A stretch of 64,000 nt of DNA from NCBI RefSeq assembly GCF_030161395.1, contig NZ_BSST01000001.1:3038001-3102000 (forward strand). Reading direction: 5' to 3'. This document shows positions 18,890 through 28,884 of this stretch, one piece after another. Source of the DNA: Thalassotalea insulae (GTDB taxonomy: Bacteria > Pseudomonadota > Gammaproteobacteria > Enterobacterales > Alteromonadaceae). A model generated the notes under the pieces. It saw nothing but the letters and a program-made list of their open reading frames with translations. It did no database searches and was not told the origin of the DNA. The translations under genes were made by a program, and so were the position numbers. Each line of letters begins with the position of its first letter. Within the stretch, counting starts at the first letter, position 1.

Positions 18890-19362
18890 TTGAAGAACAG
18901 GCCAAAGTGATTGCCGTCGAACAAGGCTACGTTGTCGTTGAAAGTCTGATTAAGTCAAGTTGTAGTGGTTGTCAGCAGGTTGATAATTGTGGCAGTGGTC
19001 AAATTGCCAAAGCATTTCCACAAAAAAAAGTCAGTTATAAAGTTGTTACCGAGCAAGCAATGTCTCCAGGTGATACCGTAATTATAGGTTTATCGGAAAA
19101 ATTATTACTTTCAGCGGCCTGGCAAGTTTATTTATGGCCACTAATCGGCTTAATCGCTATGGGGCTGCTTGGTCAGTGGCTGGTAGAACAATTGATTTTG
19201 CCGCATGAGTTGTTTGCTGTGTTGCTAAGTTTAGCTGGCGGTTACCTAGGTTTTTATCTGGCTCGCCGTAAGCAGTTCAGCTTATCTGACTCGCCACAAT
19301 GGTCGCCAAGCCTAGTTAAAATATTATCAGTAAAGTCGCTGGCAAGACAAATCAGCAGCTAA
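18886..19362 (+). CDS. rseC: SoxR-reducing / sigma-E regulatory protein RseC
   Basis: RseC is an inner membrane protein of the rpoE operon; its E. coli relative is part of the SoxR-reducing system and mildly affects sigma-E. The 158-residue product has an N-terminal cytoplasmic domain with the family cysteines C26, C29 and C35 (SSCSGCQQVDNCGSG) and two transmembrane helices at about 82-102 and 108-128. The start overlaps the rseB stop (ATGA). The gene is the last of the regulatory cluster and is followed after 88 bases by lepA. Confidence 0.92.
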   Translation: MIEEQAKVIAVEQGYVVVESLIKSSCSGCQQVDNCGSGQIAKAFPQKKVSYKVVTEQAMSPGDTVIIGLSEKLLLSAAWQVYLWPLIGLIAMGLLGQWLVEQLILPHELFAVLLSLAGGYLGFYLARRKQFSLSDSPQWSPSLVKILSVKSLARQISS

Positions 19363-19450
19363 TCGATAACAAAAGATAGCCCCAGCGCGCTAAATTCGTT
19401 AAAATCACGCCACTATTGAATTAACAACACGTTTAACTGAATTTTCATCT

Positions 19451-21241
19451 ATGAAGCATATCCGAAATTTTTCCATTATTGCCCATATCGACCATGGTAA
19501 ATCAACACTTTCCGATCGTTTGATCCAGCATTGTGGAGGATTACAAGAACGAGAAATGGAAGCGCAAGTTCTTGATTCTATGGATATTGAACGTGAACGT
19601 GGTATTACCATTAAAGCGCAAAGTGTTACGCTGGATTATGAAGCAAAAGATGGTGAAGTTTATCAGCTAAACTTTATTGATACACCGGGACATGTCGATT
19701 TCTCTTACGAAGTATCCCGCTCACTTGCATCTTGTGAAGGGGCGTTATTAGTTGTTGATGCCGGGCAGGGGGTTGAAGCACAAACGGTAGCGAACTGTTA
19801 TACCGCGATAGAAATGGATCTTGAAGTACTACCTATTTTAAATAAAATCGATTTGCCTCAGGCTGATCCTGACAGAGTTTGTGAAGAAATCGAAGATATT
19901 ATCGGTATAGATGCGACGGGGGCAGTGAGCTGTTCAGCCAAAACCGGTTTGGGTATCGAAGATGTATTAGAGACAATCGTTGAAAATATTCCACCACCTG
20001 AAGGCGATCCTGATGCAAATTTACAAGCACTGATCATAGACTCCTGGTTTGATAATTATCAGGGGGTAGTTTCACTGGTACGTGTCATGAACGGCGAAGT
20101 GAAAAAAGGCGATAAAATGGTGGTGATGTCAACCGGTCAAACTCACCTCATTGACAAAGTCGGGGTTTTTACTCCTAAACAGTTGGAAACTGGCATATTA
20201 AAAACCGGTGAAGTTGGTTTTATTATTGCGGGTATTAAGGAAATTCACGGTGCGCCTGTGGGTGATACTATCACCATTTCGAAAAAAGAAGCTGAAGCAC
20301 CTTTACCAGGCTTTAAAAAAGTGCAGCCGCAAGTATATGCAGGTATTTTCCCGATCAGTTCTGATGATTATGAAAACTTCCGTGATGCGCTAAATAAGCT
20401 AAGTCTTAACGATGCCTCCTTGTTTTTTGAACCGGAAAACTCTTCGGCGTTAGGTTTTGGTTTCCGTATTGGTTTCCTCGGTATGTTACATATGGAGATT
20501 ATTCAGGAGCGCTTAGCGCGAGAATATGATCTCGATCTTGTCACTACTGCGCCGACAGTAAATTATGAAATCGCCTGTACCAACGGTGATGTATTATCAA
20601 TTGATAATCCAAGCGATTTACCAGCAATTAATAATATTGATGAAATTCGTGAACCGATAGTACAAGCAAATATCCTAGTACCACAGGAACATTTAGGTAA
20701 TGTCATTACCTTATGTATTGAAAAACGTGGTGTACAAAAAGACATTATTTATCACGGTAATCAAGTCGCGGTAACTTATGAGTTACCTATGGCTGAAGTT
20801 GTGATGGATTTTTTTGATAAGTTAAAATCAACTAGTCGTGGTTATGCTTCATTGGATTATCATTTTGTTCGTTTTGAAGCGGCAGATATGGTACGGGTTG
20901 ACGTGATGATCAATGGTGATCGCGTAGATGCGTTGGCGATGATCACTCACAGAAGTAATTCAGTGGCACGTGGCCGTATGCTGGTAGAAAAACTGAAAGA
21001 GCTTATCCATCGTCAGATGTTTGATATTGCCATTCAGGCGGCGATTGGTAACAACGTTATTGCTCGTACTACGGTTAAACAATTACGTAAAAACGTGACG
21101 GCAAAATGTTATGGTGGTGATGTTTCTCGTAAGAAGAAACTGCTCCAGAAACAAAAAGAAGGTAAAAAACGTATGAAACAGGTGGGCAATGTTGAAGTAC
21201 CACAAGAAGCGTTTTTAGCGGTACTGAAACTCGATAACTAA
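19451..21241 (+). CDS. lepA: Elongation factor 4 (LepA), ribosomal GTPase
   Basis: LepA is a translation factor related to EF-G that binds ribosomes and affects initiation or back-translocation. The 596-residue protein has the G1 motif AHIDHGKST at 11-19, the G3 motif DTPGHVDFSYEVSR and the G4 NKID. EF-G-like domains II, III and V follow, then the LepA-specific C-terminal domain with a lysine-rich stretch ('SRKKKLLQKQKEGKKRMK'). Length is standard. It is 10 bases from lepB, the classic lepA-lepB pair. Confidence 0.98.
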   Translation: MKHIRNFSIIAHIDHGKSTLSDRLIQHCGGLQEREMEAQVLDSMDIERERGITIKAQSVTLDYEAKDGEVYQLNFIDTPGHVDFSYEVSRSLASCEGALLVVDAGQGVEAQTVANCYTAIEMDLEVLPILNKIDLPQADPDRVCEEIEDIIGIDATGAVSCSAKTGLGIEDVLETIVENIPPPEGDPDANLQALIIDSWFDNYQGVVSLVRVMNGEVKKGDKMVVMSTGQTHLIDKVGVFTPKQLETGILKTGEVGFIIAGIKEIHGAPVGDTITISKKEAEAPLPGFKKVQPQVYAGIFPISSDDYENFRDALNKLSLNDASLFFEPENSSALGFGFRIGFLGMLHMEIIQERLAREYDLDLVTTAPTVNYEIACTNGDVLSIDNPSDLPAINNIDEIREPIVQANILVPQEHLGNVITLCIEKRGVQKDIIYHGNQVAVTYELPMAEVVMDFFDKLKSTSRGYASLDYHFVRFEAADMVRVDVMINGDRVDALAMITHRSNSVARGRMLVEKLKELIHRQMFDIAIQAAIGNNVIARTTVKQLRKNVTAKCYGGDVSRKKKLLQKQKEGKKRMKQVGNVEVPQEAFLAVLKLDN

Positions 21242-21251
21242 TAGGGACGTC

Positions 21252-22172
21252 ATGGCTGTTTATTTTTCAATTTTTTTAGTGGTATTAACCTTAATCACGG
21301 GACTGGTTTGGCTTGCGGATAAGTTTTATTTAGCGCCTCAGCGCCGGTTAAAACTGGCGGATGCTCAAGCGCAATGTAAAGAAACCTTATCGGAGGAAGC
21401 GCAGGCGAAACTCGCAGAGCCATCAGGTTTGGTGGATACCTCAGTACAAATTTTCCCGGTGATCGCATTTGTCTTGATCTTGCGTTCATTCTTGTGGGAA
21501 CCGTTTCAAATACCTTCTGGTTCTATGATGCCAACTTTGCTCGATGGCGATTTCATTTTAGTGAATAAGTTTAATTACGGTTTACGTGATCCAGTGGCTC
21601 GCAATAAATTTGTTGAAATTGGTTTGCCAGAGCGTGGTGATGTCGTGGTGTTTAAGTACCCGTTAGACACGAAAATTGATTACATTAAACGTGTCATTGG
21701 CTTACCGGGCGATCGTATTATCTATCGTAATAAATCACTTTATATTAAACCTGCTTGCACTGATACTCATAGTGATTGTCAGGAATTCAAGCAGGTTGAA
21801 CAAACCTTTGTTAGTAACGGCGATTATAGCGACGGTGGTATTGAATTAACTCGTTATTCATCGGCAATGCCAAATAAAACTCATGATATCTTAGTCAATA
21901 ATCAAATATTGCCGCGCACGCCTCATTATTATAAACAGGCTGGCACGCAGCGGGATGAATTTGTTGTGCCACAGGGGCACTATTTCGTTATGGGTGATAA
22001 CCGTGATAACAGTTTAGATGGTCGTTTCTGGGGCTTTGTTCCGGAAGAAAACCTTGTTGGTGAAGCGGTATTCATTTGGATGAGTTTCGATTTTGACCGT
22101 GATGAAAGTAGTGTTTTACCACATTGGGTGCCAACCGGTGTGCGCTTTGGTCGTATAGGCAGCATTAATTAG
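21252..22172 (+). CDS. lepB: Signal peptidase I
   Basis: LepB removes signal peptides from exported proteins at the inner membrane. The 306-residue product has two N-terminal transmembrane segments (about 3-22 and 66-84) and the catalytic serine S91 in PSGSMMPT with the general base K146 in DYIKRVIGLPGD. These residue numbers match the full-length E. coli enzyme as I recall it. Box E (GDNRDNSLDGRFWG) is also present. It is one base away from rnc, indicating tight co-expression. Confidence 0.98.
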   Translation: MAVYFSIFLVVLTLITGLVWLADKFYLAPQRRLKLADAQAQCKETLSEEAQAKLAEPSGLVDTSVQIFPVIAFVLILRSFLWEPFQIPSGSMMPTLLDGDFILVNKFNYGLRDPVARNKFVEIGLPERGDVVVFKYPLDTKIDYIKRVIGLPGDRIIYRNKSLYIKPACTDTHSDCQEFKQVEQTFVSNGDYSDGGIELTRYSSAMPNKTHDILVNNQILPRTPHYYKQAGTQRDEFVVPQGHYFVMGDNRDNSLDGRFWGFVPEENLVGEAVFIWMSFDFDRDESSVLPHWVPTGVRFGRIGSIN

Positions 22173-22173
22173 T

Positions 22174-22911
22174 ATGAATAACCGTGAACTGGCGTTACAA
22201 CAGTTATCAAAAAAGCTTGGCTATCAATTTAATGCTCCTGAATTATTATTACAGGCGTTAACTCATCGTAGTGCCAAGGGAGCGCATAACGAACGATTAG
22301 AGTTCTTAGGAGACTCTATTTTAGGTTTTGTTATCGCACAAGCCTTGTTTGAAAAGTTTCCGCGAGAAAATGAAGGTGATCTGACACGTATGCGCTCTAG
22401 TTTAGTTAAAGGGGTGACGCTGGCAGAAATCGCGCGAAATTTCGGCTTAGGTGAGTATCTGATCTTAGGTCCGGGAGAGTTAAAAAGTGGTGGTCACCGA
22501 CGCGATTCCATATTAGAAGATGCGGTGGAAGCGATAATTGGTGCGATCTTTTTAGACTCAGATATTGAGACGTGCAAAAAGTTGATCTTAACTTGGTTTG
22601 CGCAGCGGCTAAATACTATAAAACCAGGGCTAGAACAGAAAGACCCAAAGACTCGTTTACAGGAATATTTGCAGGGCAGAAAAATTCCTTTACCTTTGTA
22701 TGAGGTGATAGCCACTAGTGGGCAATCTCATAATCAGGAATTTACTGTTAAATGCACCACCAGTGAAATAGACACTGAAGTGATCACTAAAGGCTCAAGC
22801 AGACGTAAAGCTGAGCAGGCTGCTGCCAGTAAAGTGTTAGATATTATTATGGCAAACCAAAGCAGTAGCAAAGCAAAAGCTAGTATTAAACAAAAAGGTA
22901 ATAAAGCATGA
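22174..22911 (+). CDS. rnc: Ribonuclease III
   Basis: RNase III cuts double-stranded RNA in rRNA precursors, mRNAs and sRNA-target duplexes. Its 245 residues contain the endonuclease domain with ERLEFLGDSILG at 40-51 (metal ligands E43/D47) and the second acidic site D116/E119 in EDAVEAIIGA. A double-stranded RNA-binding domain follows at about 155-225, then a lysine/serine-rich tail. The stop codon overlaps the era start by four bases (ATGA). Confidence 0.97.
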   Translation: MNNRELALQQLSKKLGYQFNAPELLLQALTHRSAKGAHNERLEFLGDSILGFVIAQALFEKFPRENEGDLTRMRSSLVKGVTLAEIARNFGLGEYLILGPGELKSGGHRRDSILEDAVEAIIGAIFLDSDIETCKKLILTWFAQRLNTIKPGLEQKDPKTRLQEYLQGRKIPLPLYEVIATSGQSHNQEFTVKCTTSEIDTEVITKGSSRRKAEQAAASKVLDIIMANQSSSKAKASIKQKGNKA

Positions 22912-23813
22912 GCCAAAATCATTGTGGATTAATCGCCATAGTTGGCCGTCCAAATGTCGGTAAATCAACGCTACTTAACAGTTTACTCGGGCAAAAAATT
23001 AGTATTACCTCACGTAAACCACAAACCACGCGTCATCGCATTTTAGGTATTTTGACTGAAGCTCATCATCAGGCGGTGTTAGTGGACACTCCAGGGCTGC
23101 ATAGTGAAGAAAAACGCGCGATTAACCGCTTAATGAATCGTGCTGCCAGTAGTTCCATTGCTGAAGTGGAAATGGTGCTGTTTTTGGTGGAAGGCACCCA
23201 CTGGACCGTGGATGATGAACTGGTATTAACTAAGGTTAAGCAAAGTGGTGCTCCCTGTATACTGGTGATTAATAAAGTAGACAATGTGCAGGATAAAGAA
23301 GAGTTATTGCCTCATTTGCAAAGTTTAGGTGAAAAATATAACTTTACTGATATCGTGCCGATCTCAGCCAGTAAAGGGGATAATGTCGATAAAATTAGAA
23401 CCATGTGCCTCTCTGCATTACCTGAAGGGGACTTTTGGTTTCCTGAAGACTATATTACCGATCGTTCCAGCCGCTTTATGGCATCAGAAATTATCCGTGA
23501 AAAGTTAATGCGCTTTACCGGAGATGAACTGCCATACTCTACTACTGTTGAAATAGAACAATTTAAAGTGGATGACAAAGGGATATTACATATTAATGCC
23601 TTGATCCTTGTTGAGCGTAACAGTCAGAAACGTATGGTGATTGGCAATAAAGGCGAACGATTAAAAACTATCGGTCAAGAAGCAAGACGTGATATGCAGG
23701 AACTGTTTGGCCAGCAAGTGTTTCTAGAAAGCTGGGTCAAGGTTAAATCTGGCTGGGCTGATGACGAGCGCGCGTTGCGCAGTTTGGGCTATGGCGATGA
23801 TTACTCTGGCTAA
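22908..23813 (+). CDS. era: GTPase Era
   Basis: Era is an essential GTPase that binds 16S rRNA and aids 30S maturation. The 301-residue protein has the P-loop GRPNVGKS at 13-20, DTPG near 62, NKVD near 125 and SASKG as G5. A C-terminal KH domain includes 'ERNSQKRMVIGNKGERLK'. It is translationally coupled to rnc, which is a very conserved pairing. Confidence 0.98.
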   Translation: MSQNHCGLIAIVGRPNVGKSTLLNSLLGQKISITSRKPQTTRHRILGILTEAHHQAVLVDTPGLHSEEKRAINRLMNRAASSSIAEVEMVLFLVEGTHWTVDDELVLTKVKQSGAPCILVINKVDNVQDKEELLPHLQSLGEKYNFTDIVPISASKGDNVDKIRTMCLSALPEGDFWFPEDYITDRSSRFMASEIIREKLMRFTGDELPYSTTVEIEQFKVDDKGILHINALILVERNSQKRMVIGNKGERLKTIGQEARRDMQELFGQQVFLESWVKVKSGWADDERALRSLGYGDDYSG

Positions 23814-23847
23814 TTTGACTAACCCTAGTCAGTTAAAAGATAAATGA

Positions 23848-24528
23848 ATGAACGAGCTGGAACAGAATGCTTTTTTATTACATTCGAGGCCTTATCGCGA
23901 TAATAAGGTCATTGTTGAGTTTTTAACTCAGCAGCAAGGAAAAGTGTCAGCACTCGCATATATTGGCACTTCTGTTAAATCTAGCAAAAAGGCATTATTA
24001 CAGCCTTTTATCCCGTTACAAATAGTGCTTAAAGGCCAAGGCGCGCTGAAAACATTAACCCGGATAGAGAGCCAGAGCAAATCGTATTTATTGACCGGTG
24101 AGCATTTATATAGCGGTTTTTATTTAAATGAGTTACAAGTGCGGCTGTTGGGAGAAAATGTTCCGGTAGAAGTTTTGTATCAACAGTATCAATTAAGTTT
24201 AGTTCGGTTAAGCGAACGGGCACCGCTTGAGTCAATTCTACGTGAATTTGAAAGTGTCTTATTAGATGAACTAGGACTAACTATTGATTATTCAGTGTTG
24301 TTTGAGCAAGATCATCCATATTACCATTATCTACCTGAGCAAGGTTTAGTACCAGCAGCAGAAAATATTGCCGTTAAGTTGCCTAAAATACATTTGTTAC
24401 AAATTGCTGAACAACAACTCGCTGATAAAGCAGTTAGAACAACCTATAAATTATTAATGCGTCAGGTGTTTGAGTATCTGCTTGACGGCAAGCCATTAAA
24501 TAGTCGTAAATTATTTAAACGGAACTAG
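23848..24528 (+). CDS. recO: DNA repair protein RecO
   Basis: RecO works with RecF and RecR to load RecA at gaps. The 226-residue product has the N-terminal OB-fold with the family pattern 'AFLLHSRPYRDNKVIVEFLTQ' followed by a helical domain ('YSGFYLNELQVRLL'). It shows no cysteine zinc knuckle, as is common in gammaproteobacterial RecO. It sits between era and pdxJ as in E. coli. The start at 23848 is preferred because its frame is the conserved one; the ATG at 23844 is in another frame. Confidence 0.95.
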   Translation: MNELEQNAFLLHSRPYRDNKVIVEFLTQQQGKVSALAYIGTSVKSSKKALLQPFIPLQIVLKGQGALKTLTRIESQSKSYLLTGEHLYSGFYLNELQVRLLGENVPVEVLYQQYQLSLVRLSERAPLESILREFESVLLDELGLTIDYSVLFEQDHPYYHYLPEQGLVPAAENIAVKLPKIHLLQIAEQQLADKAVRTTYKLLMRQVFEYLLDGKPLNSRKLFKRN

Positions 24529-24538
24529 AGAAAATCTT

Positions 24539-25270
24539 ATGAGTGAAATTCTATTAGGCGTTAACGTTGATCATATTGCAACCTTACGCCAGGCGCGAGG
24601 TACAACTTATCCTGACCCGGCTCATGCAGCAGCAGTTGCTGAGCATGCTGGCGCTGACGGTATTACTATTCACTTACGCGAAGACCGCCGACATATTCAA
24701 GATCGAGATGTGTGGGTAATGAGTGAAACCCTGCAAACCAGAATGAATTTAGAAATGGCGGTAACGGATGAAATGCTTGATATCGCCTGTGAAGTTAAGC
24801 CAACTTTTTGTTGTTTAGTACCGGAAAAGCGTGAAGAACTGACCACGGAAGGTGGATTAGATGTTGCCGGCCAGTTAGATAAAATAACGCAAGCGGTGGC
24901 AAGGTTATCGGCAGCGGGGGTTGAAACCAGTCTGTTTATTGATGCAGACAAAGCGCAAATTGATGCCGCAGTTGCAACAAAAGCACCGTATATTGAAATT
25001 CACACCGGGCATTATGCCGATGCTGAAACTGAAGCTGAGCAACAGGCGGAACTTGTCCGTTTAACCGATGGTATTCGCTATGCACATCAGCAAGGCTTAA
25101 AAGTAAATGCCGGTCATGGCTTACATTATTTTAATGTTAAAGCGATCGCCGCTATTCCTGAAATTATTGAGTTAAACATTGGCCACGCGATTATTGCTCG
25201 TGCAGCAATTGATGGTTTAGAAAAAGCGGTACGTGATATGAAACAACTGATGTTAGAAGCAAGAAGGTAG
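24539..25270 (+). CDS. pdxJ: Pyridoxine 5'-phosphate synthase
   Basis: PdxJ condenses 3-amino-1-hydroxyacetone phosphate with deoxyxylulose phosphate to make pyridoxine phosphate. The 243-residue TIM-barrel protein shows 'GVNVDHIATLRQARGTTYPDP' segments at the N terminus, the 'GADGITIHLREDRRHIQD' phosphate and substrate region, and 'LKVNAGHGLHYFN' and 'ELNIGHAIIARA' near the C terminus. Length and motifs are standard. It is 10 bases after recO and 6 before acpS. Confidence 0.98.
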   Translation: MSEILLGVNVDHIATLRQARGTTYPDPAHAAAVAEHAGADGITIHLREDRRHIQDRDVWVMSETLQTRMNLEMAVTDEMLDIACEVKPTFCCLVPEKREELTTEGGLDVAGQLDKITQAVARLSAAGVETSLFIDADKAQIDAAVATKAPYIEIHTGHYADAETEAEQQAELVRLTDGIRYAHQQGLKVNAGHGLHYFNVKAIAAIPEIIELNIGHAIIARAAIDGLEKAVRDMKQLMLEARR

Positions 25271-25276
25271 CTTGGT

Positions 25277-25657
25277 ATGTCAGTGGTAGGGATTGGCACA
25301 GATATCATTGAAATATCGCGCCTGGAAAAAATGTCGGAAGCGGCGCTAGCCAAACTGGCTGTGCGGGTGTTAACACCCGCTGAACTAAAGCATTTTCAGC
25401 AGTTAAAATCACCAATTCCCTATTTAGCCAAACGTTGGGCTGGTAAAGAAGCCACCGCAAAAGCGCTTGGCACAGGGATAGCTGCCGGAGTTTCCTTTCA
25501 GCACATCGAAATTCAATCATTAGCAACTGGCCAGCCCGTGTTAGTGTTAACCGATGAAGCGTTAGCAAAAGCGCAAGCTTTACATGGGGAAAGTTGGCAT
25601 ATTTCACTCTCAGATGAAAAAGCCTACGCCACTGCCTTTGTCGTCATATCGAGTTAA
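25277..25657 (+). CDS. acpS: Holo-[acyl-carrier-protein] synthase
   Basis: AcpS transfers phosphopantetheine from CoA to acyl carrier protein. The 126-residue product has both signature motifs: GIGTDIIEI with the magnesium ligand D9, and KRWAGKEATAKALGTG with E57. It is the last gene of the long run from rpoE. No clear terminator follows; the next gene begins 116 bases later. Confidence 0.96.
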   Translation: MSVVGIGTDIIEISRLEKMSEAALAKLAVRVLTPAELKHFQQLKSPIPYLAKRWAGKEATAKALGTGIAAGVSFQHIEIQSLATGQPVLVLTDEALAKAQALHGESWHISLSDEKAYATAFVVISS

Positions 25658-25773
25658 AATATATTTACATAGTGACGGTCACACTTACTATTTGCAAAAT
25701 TAATTATGCGCTATTGTTTGGATTATTCTATACTTACTTATAGGTTTGTCTAAAATTTAATCAGTGGTGTGTT

Positions 25774-26019
25774 ATGCAGTCACAAAAACAGCCGATTGTT
25801 GAGAGACGACATGAAGCACCAGAACAGTCGATTTGGTGGTCAAAACTCTCATTGGCACAGAAATTTTCAGCGAGTAGCCTAGGTAAGTTTGGCTATGAGC
25901 TGGCGTTTGTTCGTCATGAAAATGGTAAAAGTTTGGCCGTTTTACTCTGTAATGGTGGCGTAGCTGTTATCTCAGAAGACGGTGATATAAATACTTCGCC
26001 AGATATTAACATTCGCTAA
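25774..26019 (+). CDS. Small hypothetical protein
   Basis: This 81-residue ORF has an ATG and ends six bases before the convergent barA stop. The product is soluble, with a tryptophan pair ('SIWWSKLSLAQKF') and a beta-rich middle ('YELAFVRHENGKSLAVLLCNGGVAVISEDGDI'). I recognise no family. Its fit in the gap and ordinary codon use suggest a real gene of unknown function, perhaps transcribed with acpS. The sequence gives no catalytic or binding motif. Confidence 0.6.
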   Translation: MQSQKQPIVERRHEAPEQSIWWSKLSLAQKFSASSLGKFGYELAFVRHENGKSLAVLLCNGGVAVISEDGDINTSPDINIR

Positions 26020-26025
26020 GTACGT

Positions 26026-28884
26026 TTAACTTTCCTGTAGCTTCACCAGTAAGTGGTCAATCTCCTGAAACGCTGTGTCTGAAAAATTCAATACTTGTTC
26101 GATATGCTCAAAAAATTCAAAAAACTCTGGCTCAAGGTCATCTATCGTATTTTCTTTTTTTAATTCGGTTTCTATCACATGAGTAATATGGCTTAAATCT
26201 GGTACCCCTGTGTAGCAACAGGCGCCATTAAGTTTATGGATCAGCGCTTTAAGTTGACCTAGATCTTGTGAAGTCAATGCCTCAGAAATCGATAGCTTAG
26301 TATCTGGCAAGCTTTCGATTAAACCACCTAACATGTCTTTTGCTAACGTTGGTCTGTTGCCCCCCCGTTTTAATGCCAGCGGCCAGTTAATAACTGTTGA
26401 GTCATTTAGTAATTCGATATAATAGTTTTGATCGCAACTGAGTTGTTCTTCTTTTTTAGTGCTGTCGCTAGTGTTATTGAGATAAGCATTGGCATTTGAT
26501 ACTTGGTTACTTAACAACTCTAAATCACAATATTCATAAATAATGTGACGTAGCATACTTTCATCAATTGGCTTAGTCATATAAGAGTCAAAGCCGTCAT
26601 TAAGCAGCTTGTCTTTTTCTTCGCTTAAGGCATGTGCGGTAACGGCAATGATTGGTGTATCATGATTAAAAGTGTGCGTTTTAATATGTTTTAGTGCCGA
26701 AATACCGTCCATCACCGGCATTTGTATGTCCATAAATATCAGAGCAAATTTCTCATTTTGACAAATGTCCAGGGCTTGCTGGCCATTGGTTGCAGTCAGT
26801 ACTTCTTCTACTTGCTCACTCAACAGGGCATGGATTAATTTTAAATTAGCTTCATTGTCATCTACTGCCAGAACCTTTATCGGTACTTTAGTCGTTAGCA
26901 CATTATTTAATGAGTCTGCAAAATTAAATTGTTGTGGCTCAAACGCTTTGGCTAATTTGTCGGCGGTCAGTGGTTTACTTAAACAGCTGCGGGCACCAGC
27001 AGCAATCAAGGCTTCCTGTAAGTTTGGGGAATTACTGTTGATTGCTACGTGAATATTGCTCACTTGCTTATTGAGTGAACGCAATAGCTTTTTCAACTCA
27101 TTTAGTGCCGTTGGTGTGATATCGTGACTTATTAACGCAAATTCATAATGTTGACCGTTAACTAAGGCATTAGATACCTGCTCTAGACTAACGGCAGAAG
27201 TGACTTGCATTTGCCAGTTTTCCAGAATTTCATTAACCGAGATTCTGCTATGGGTATGAGGTTCAAAATAAAGAATATTTTTGCCTTGTAGGTTCGTTGG
27301 CTCTATCGAGATATCATGTGGGATCGGGTTAATCTCACATTGAAAGGTAAACCAGAAGGTTGAACCACTTTTCTCGTCGCTGATAAAGCCAATATCACCA
27401 TTCATTTCACTGACTAAGCGTTGCGAAATAACCAGCCCTAAACCGGTACCGCCATACAAACGGGTAACGCTTTTATCTGCCTGTCCAAATGCTTCAAAGA
27501 TACTGGCTTGTTGTTCGTTGTTCATGCCAATACCGGTATCATTAACCGTTACTTTTAATATCGCAGCGTGTCTGTCGATACGCTCACAATCGATATCTAT
27601 ATTGACTGAGCCTTTATCGGTAAATTTTATTGCATTGCCGGCTAAGTTAATTAGTACCTGTTTAATGCGCATTGCGTCCCCGATCAGGAAATCAGGCAGC
27701 TGACGGGCAACACGTAGTGATAATTCAATATTTTTCTTGTGAGCACTTGGGGCCAGTAAGGTGATGGTTTCTTCTACTGTTTCGCGAATTGAAAACGGCA
27801 GTTTTTCGATGATCATTTTACCGGCGTCTAATTTTGAGAAGTCGAGAATGTCATTGATAATGGCTAACAAGTTACCAGCAGATCTTTCTATTGTTTGCAG
27901 GTAATCGCGTTGGGTATCAGTAAGCGGAGTTTTTAATACTTGGCGGGTAAAGCCGATCACACCATTTAATGGGGTACGAAGTTCATGACTCATATTGGCC
28001 AAAAATTCAGATTTAACTTTGTTGGCTTCTTGGGCTTTGCGCTTGGCAATATCGAGTTCAACGTTTTGAATTTCAAATTGCTCCAGGCTTTCCCTTAAAT
28101 CTAACGTTGCTTGATCTATGCTGCGTTGCATTTCATCCTGATAATCACCAAGAGACTGGGCCATGGCATTGACGCCATTTTTCAAGAAATTGAGCTCGCC
28201 AATTAACTGACCACTGACCCGGCTGTCGAGTTTTCCTTCCCGTATTCGATCCACCGCTTGCACCATAGAGCTGACCGGTCTGGTAACATTTGTGATTAGC
28301 CGAAAGGAAAATATGCTACTAATTAACGCTCCGAGAAGTGCAATACTAAATGCCATTAGAATTTGATTTTGTTGATCAAATTTTACTTTATTGCGATCTA
28401 TTTGCATCGCTATATAGCCAACTGTCGCCTGAGTCACACTATTGCTGCTGATGATAGTAGCATCACTTTTTTCATTGATGATCGGCGCGCGAAATATCAT
28501 GTAATCATCATTGATATTGGTTTGTGTGGTGAGTGGGATCTGCTCTCCTGGTTGAATACGCATTAATTCGGTATCACCATGATAGGCACTGGTGACAAAA
28601 ACCTGATTATCTTTGGTAAATACTGTAATGCTTTTGATGATGGATGATTGACTGCGGTGAGCAAAACCAATTAATGCTCGGAGCTTTTCTCGGTCTTTAT
28701 TAACGATAGCTTCTGTGCTGACTATGGCTAAAGGTTCTATAATACTGGTTGAGCGTTCAATTAAATAATTATCCAGTTCAACGTAACGATTGTAGGAAAA
28801 ATAGCCGGCGATAGCTAAACCTATAATGATCGTTGGTACAACGGTTACTAATATGACCCAGTCTTTTAGACTTAATTTATGCAT
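26026..28884 (-). CDS. barA: Hybrid sensor histidine kinase BarA
   Basis: BarA with UvrY/GacA controls the CsrA-binding small RNAs and central carbon use. The 952-residue protein has an N-terminal transmembrane helix (about 9-29), a periplasmic sensor region and a second helix (about 176-196). HAMP (about 198-250), HisKA with phospho-acceptor H300 in NMSHELRTPLNG, and an HATPase domain (about 405-520, with the G boxes 'DTGIGM' and 'GGTGLGL') follow. Next comes a degenerate receiver (about 535-645), then a full receiver (about 667-785) with D719, and an Hpt domain with H883 in HKLNGACC. It is divergent from relA. In E. coli rlmD lies between barA and relA; here it does not. Confidence 0.93.
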   Translation of the reverse strand: MHKLSLKDWVILVTVVPTIIIGLAIAGYFSYNRYVELDNYLIERSTSIIEPLAIVSTEAIVNKDREKLRALIGFAHRSQSSIIKSITVFTKDNQVFVTSAYHGDTELMRIQPGEQIPLTTQTNINDDYMIFRAPIINEKSDATIISSNSVTQATVGYIAMQIDRNKVKFDQQNQILMAFSIALLGALISSIFSFRLITNVTRPVSSMVQAVDRIREGKLDSRVSGQLIGELNFLKNGVNAMAQSLGDYQDEMQRSIDQATLDLRESLEQFEIQNVELDIAKRKAQEANKVKSEFLANMSHELRTPLNGVIGFTRQVLKTPLTDTQRDYLQTIERSAGNLLAIINDILDFSKLDAGKMIIEKLPFSIRETVEETITLLAPSAHKKNIELSLRVARQLPDFLIGDAMRIKQVLINLAGNAIKFTDKGSVNIDIDCERIDRHAAILKVTVNDTGIGMNNEQQASIFEAFGQADKSVTRLYGGTGLGLVISQRLVSEMNGDIGFISDEKSGSTFWFTFQCEINPIPHDISIEPTNLQGKNILYFEPHTHSRISVNEILENWQMQVTSAVSLEQVSNALVNGQHYEFALISHDITPTALNELKKLLRSLNKQVSNIHVAINSNSPNLQEALIAAGARSCLSKPLTADKLAKAFEPQQFNFADSLNNVLTTKVPIKVLAVDDNEANLKLIHALLSEQVEEVLTATNGQQALDICQNEKFALIFMDIQMPVMDGISALKHIKTHTFNHDTPIIAVTAHALSEEKDKLLNDGFDSYMTKPIDESMLRHIIYEYCDLELLSNQVSNANAYLNNTSDSTKKEEQLSCDQNYYIELLNDSTVINWPLALKRGGNRPTLAKDMLGGLIESLPDTKLSISEALTSQDLGQLKALIHKLNGACCYTGVPDLSHITHVIETELKKENTIDDLEPEFFEFFEHIEQVLNFSDTAFQEIDHLLVKLQES

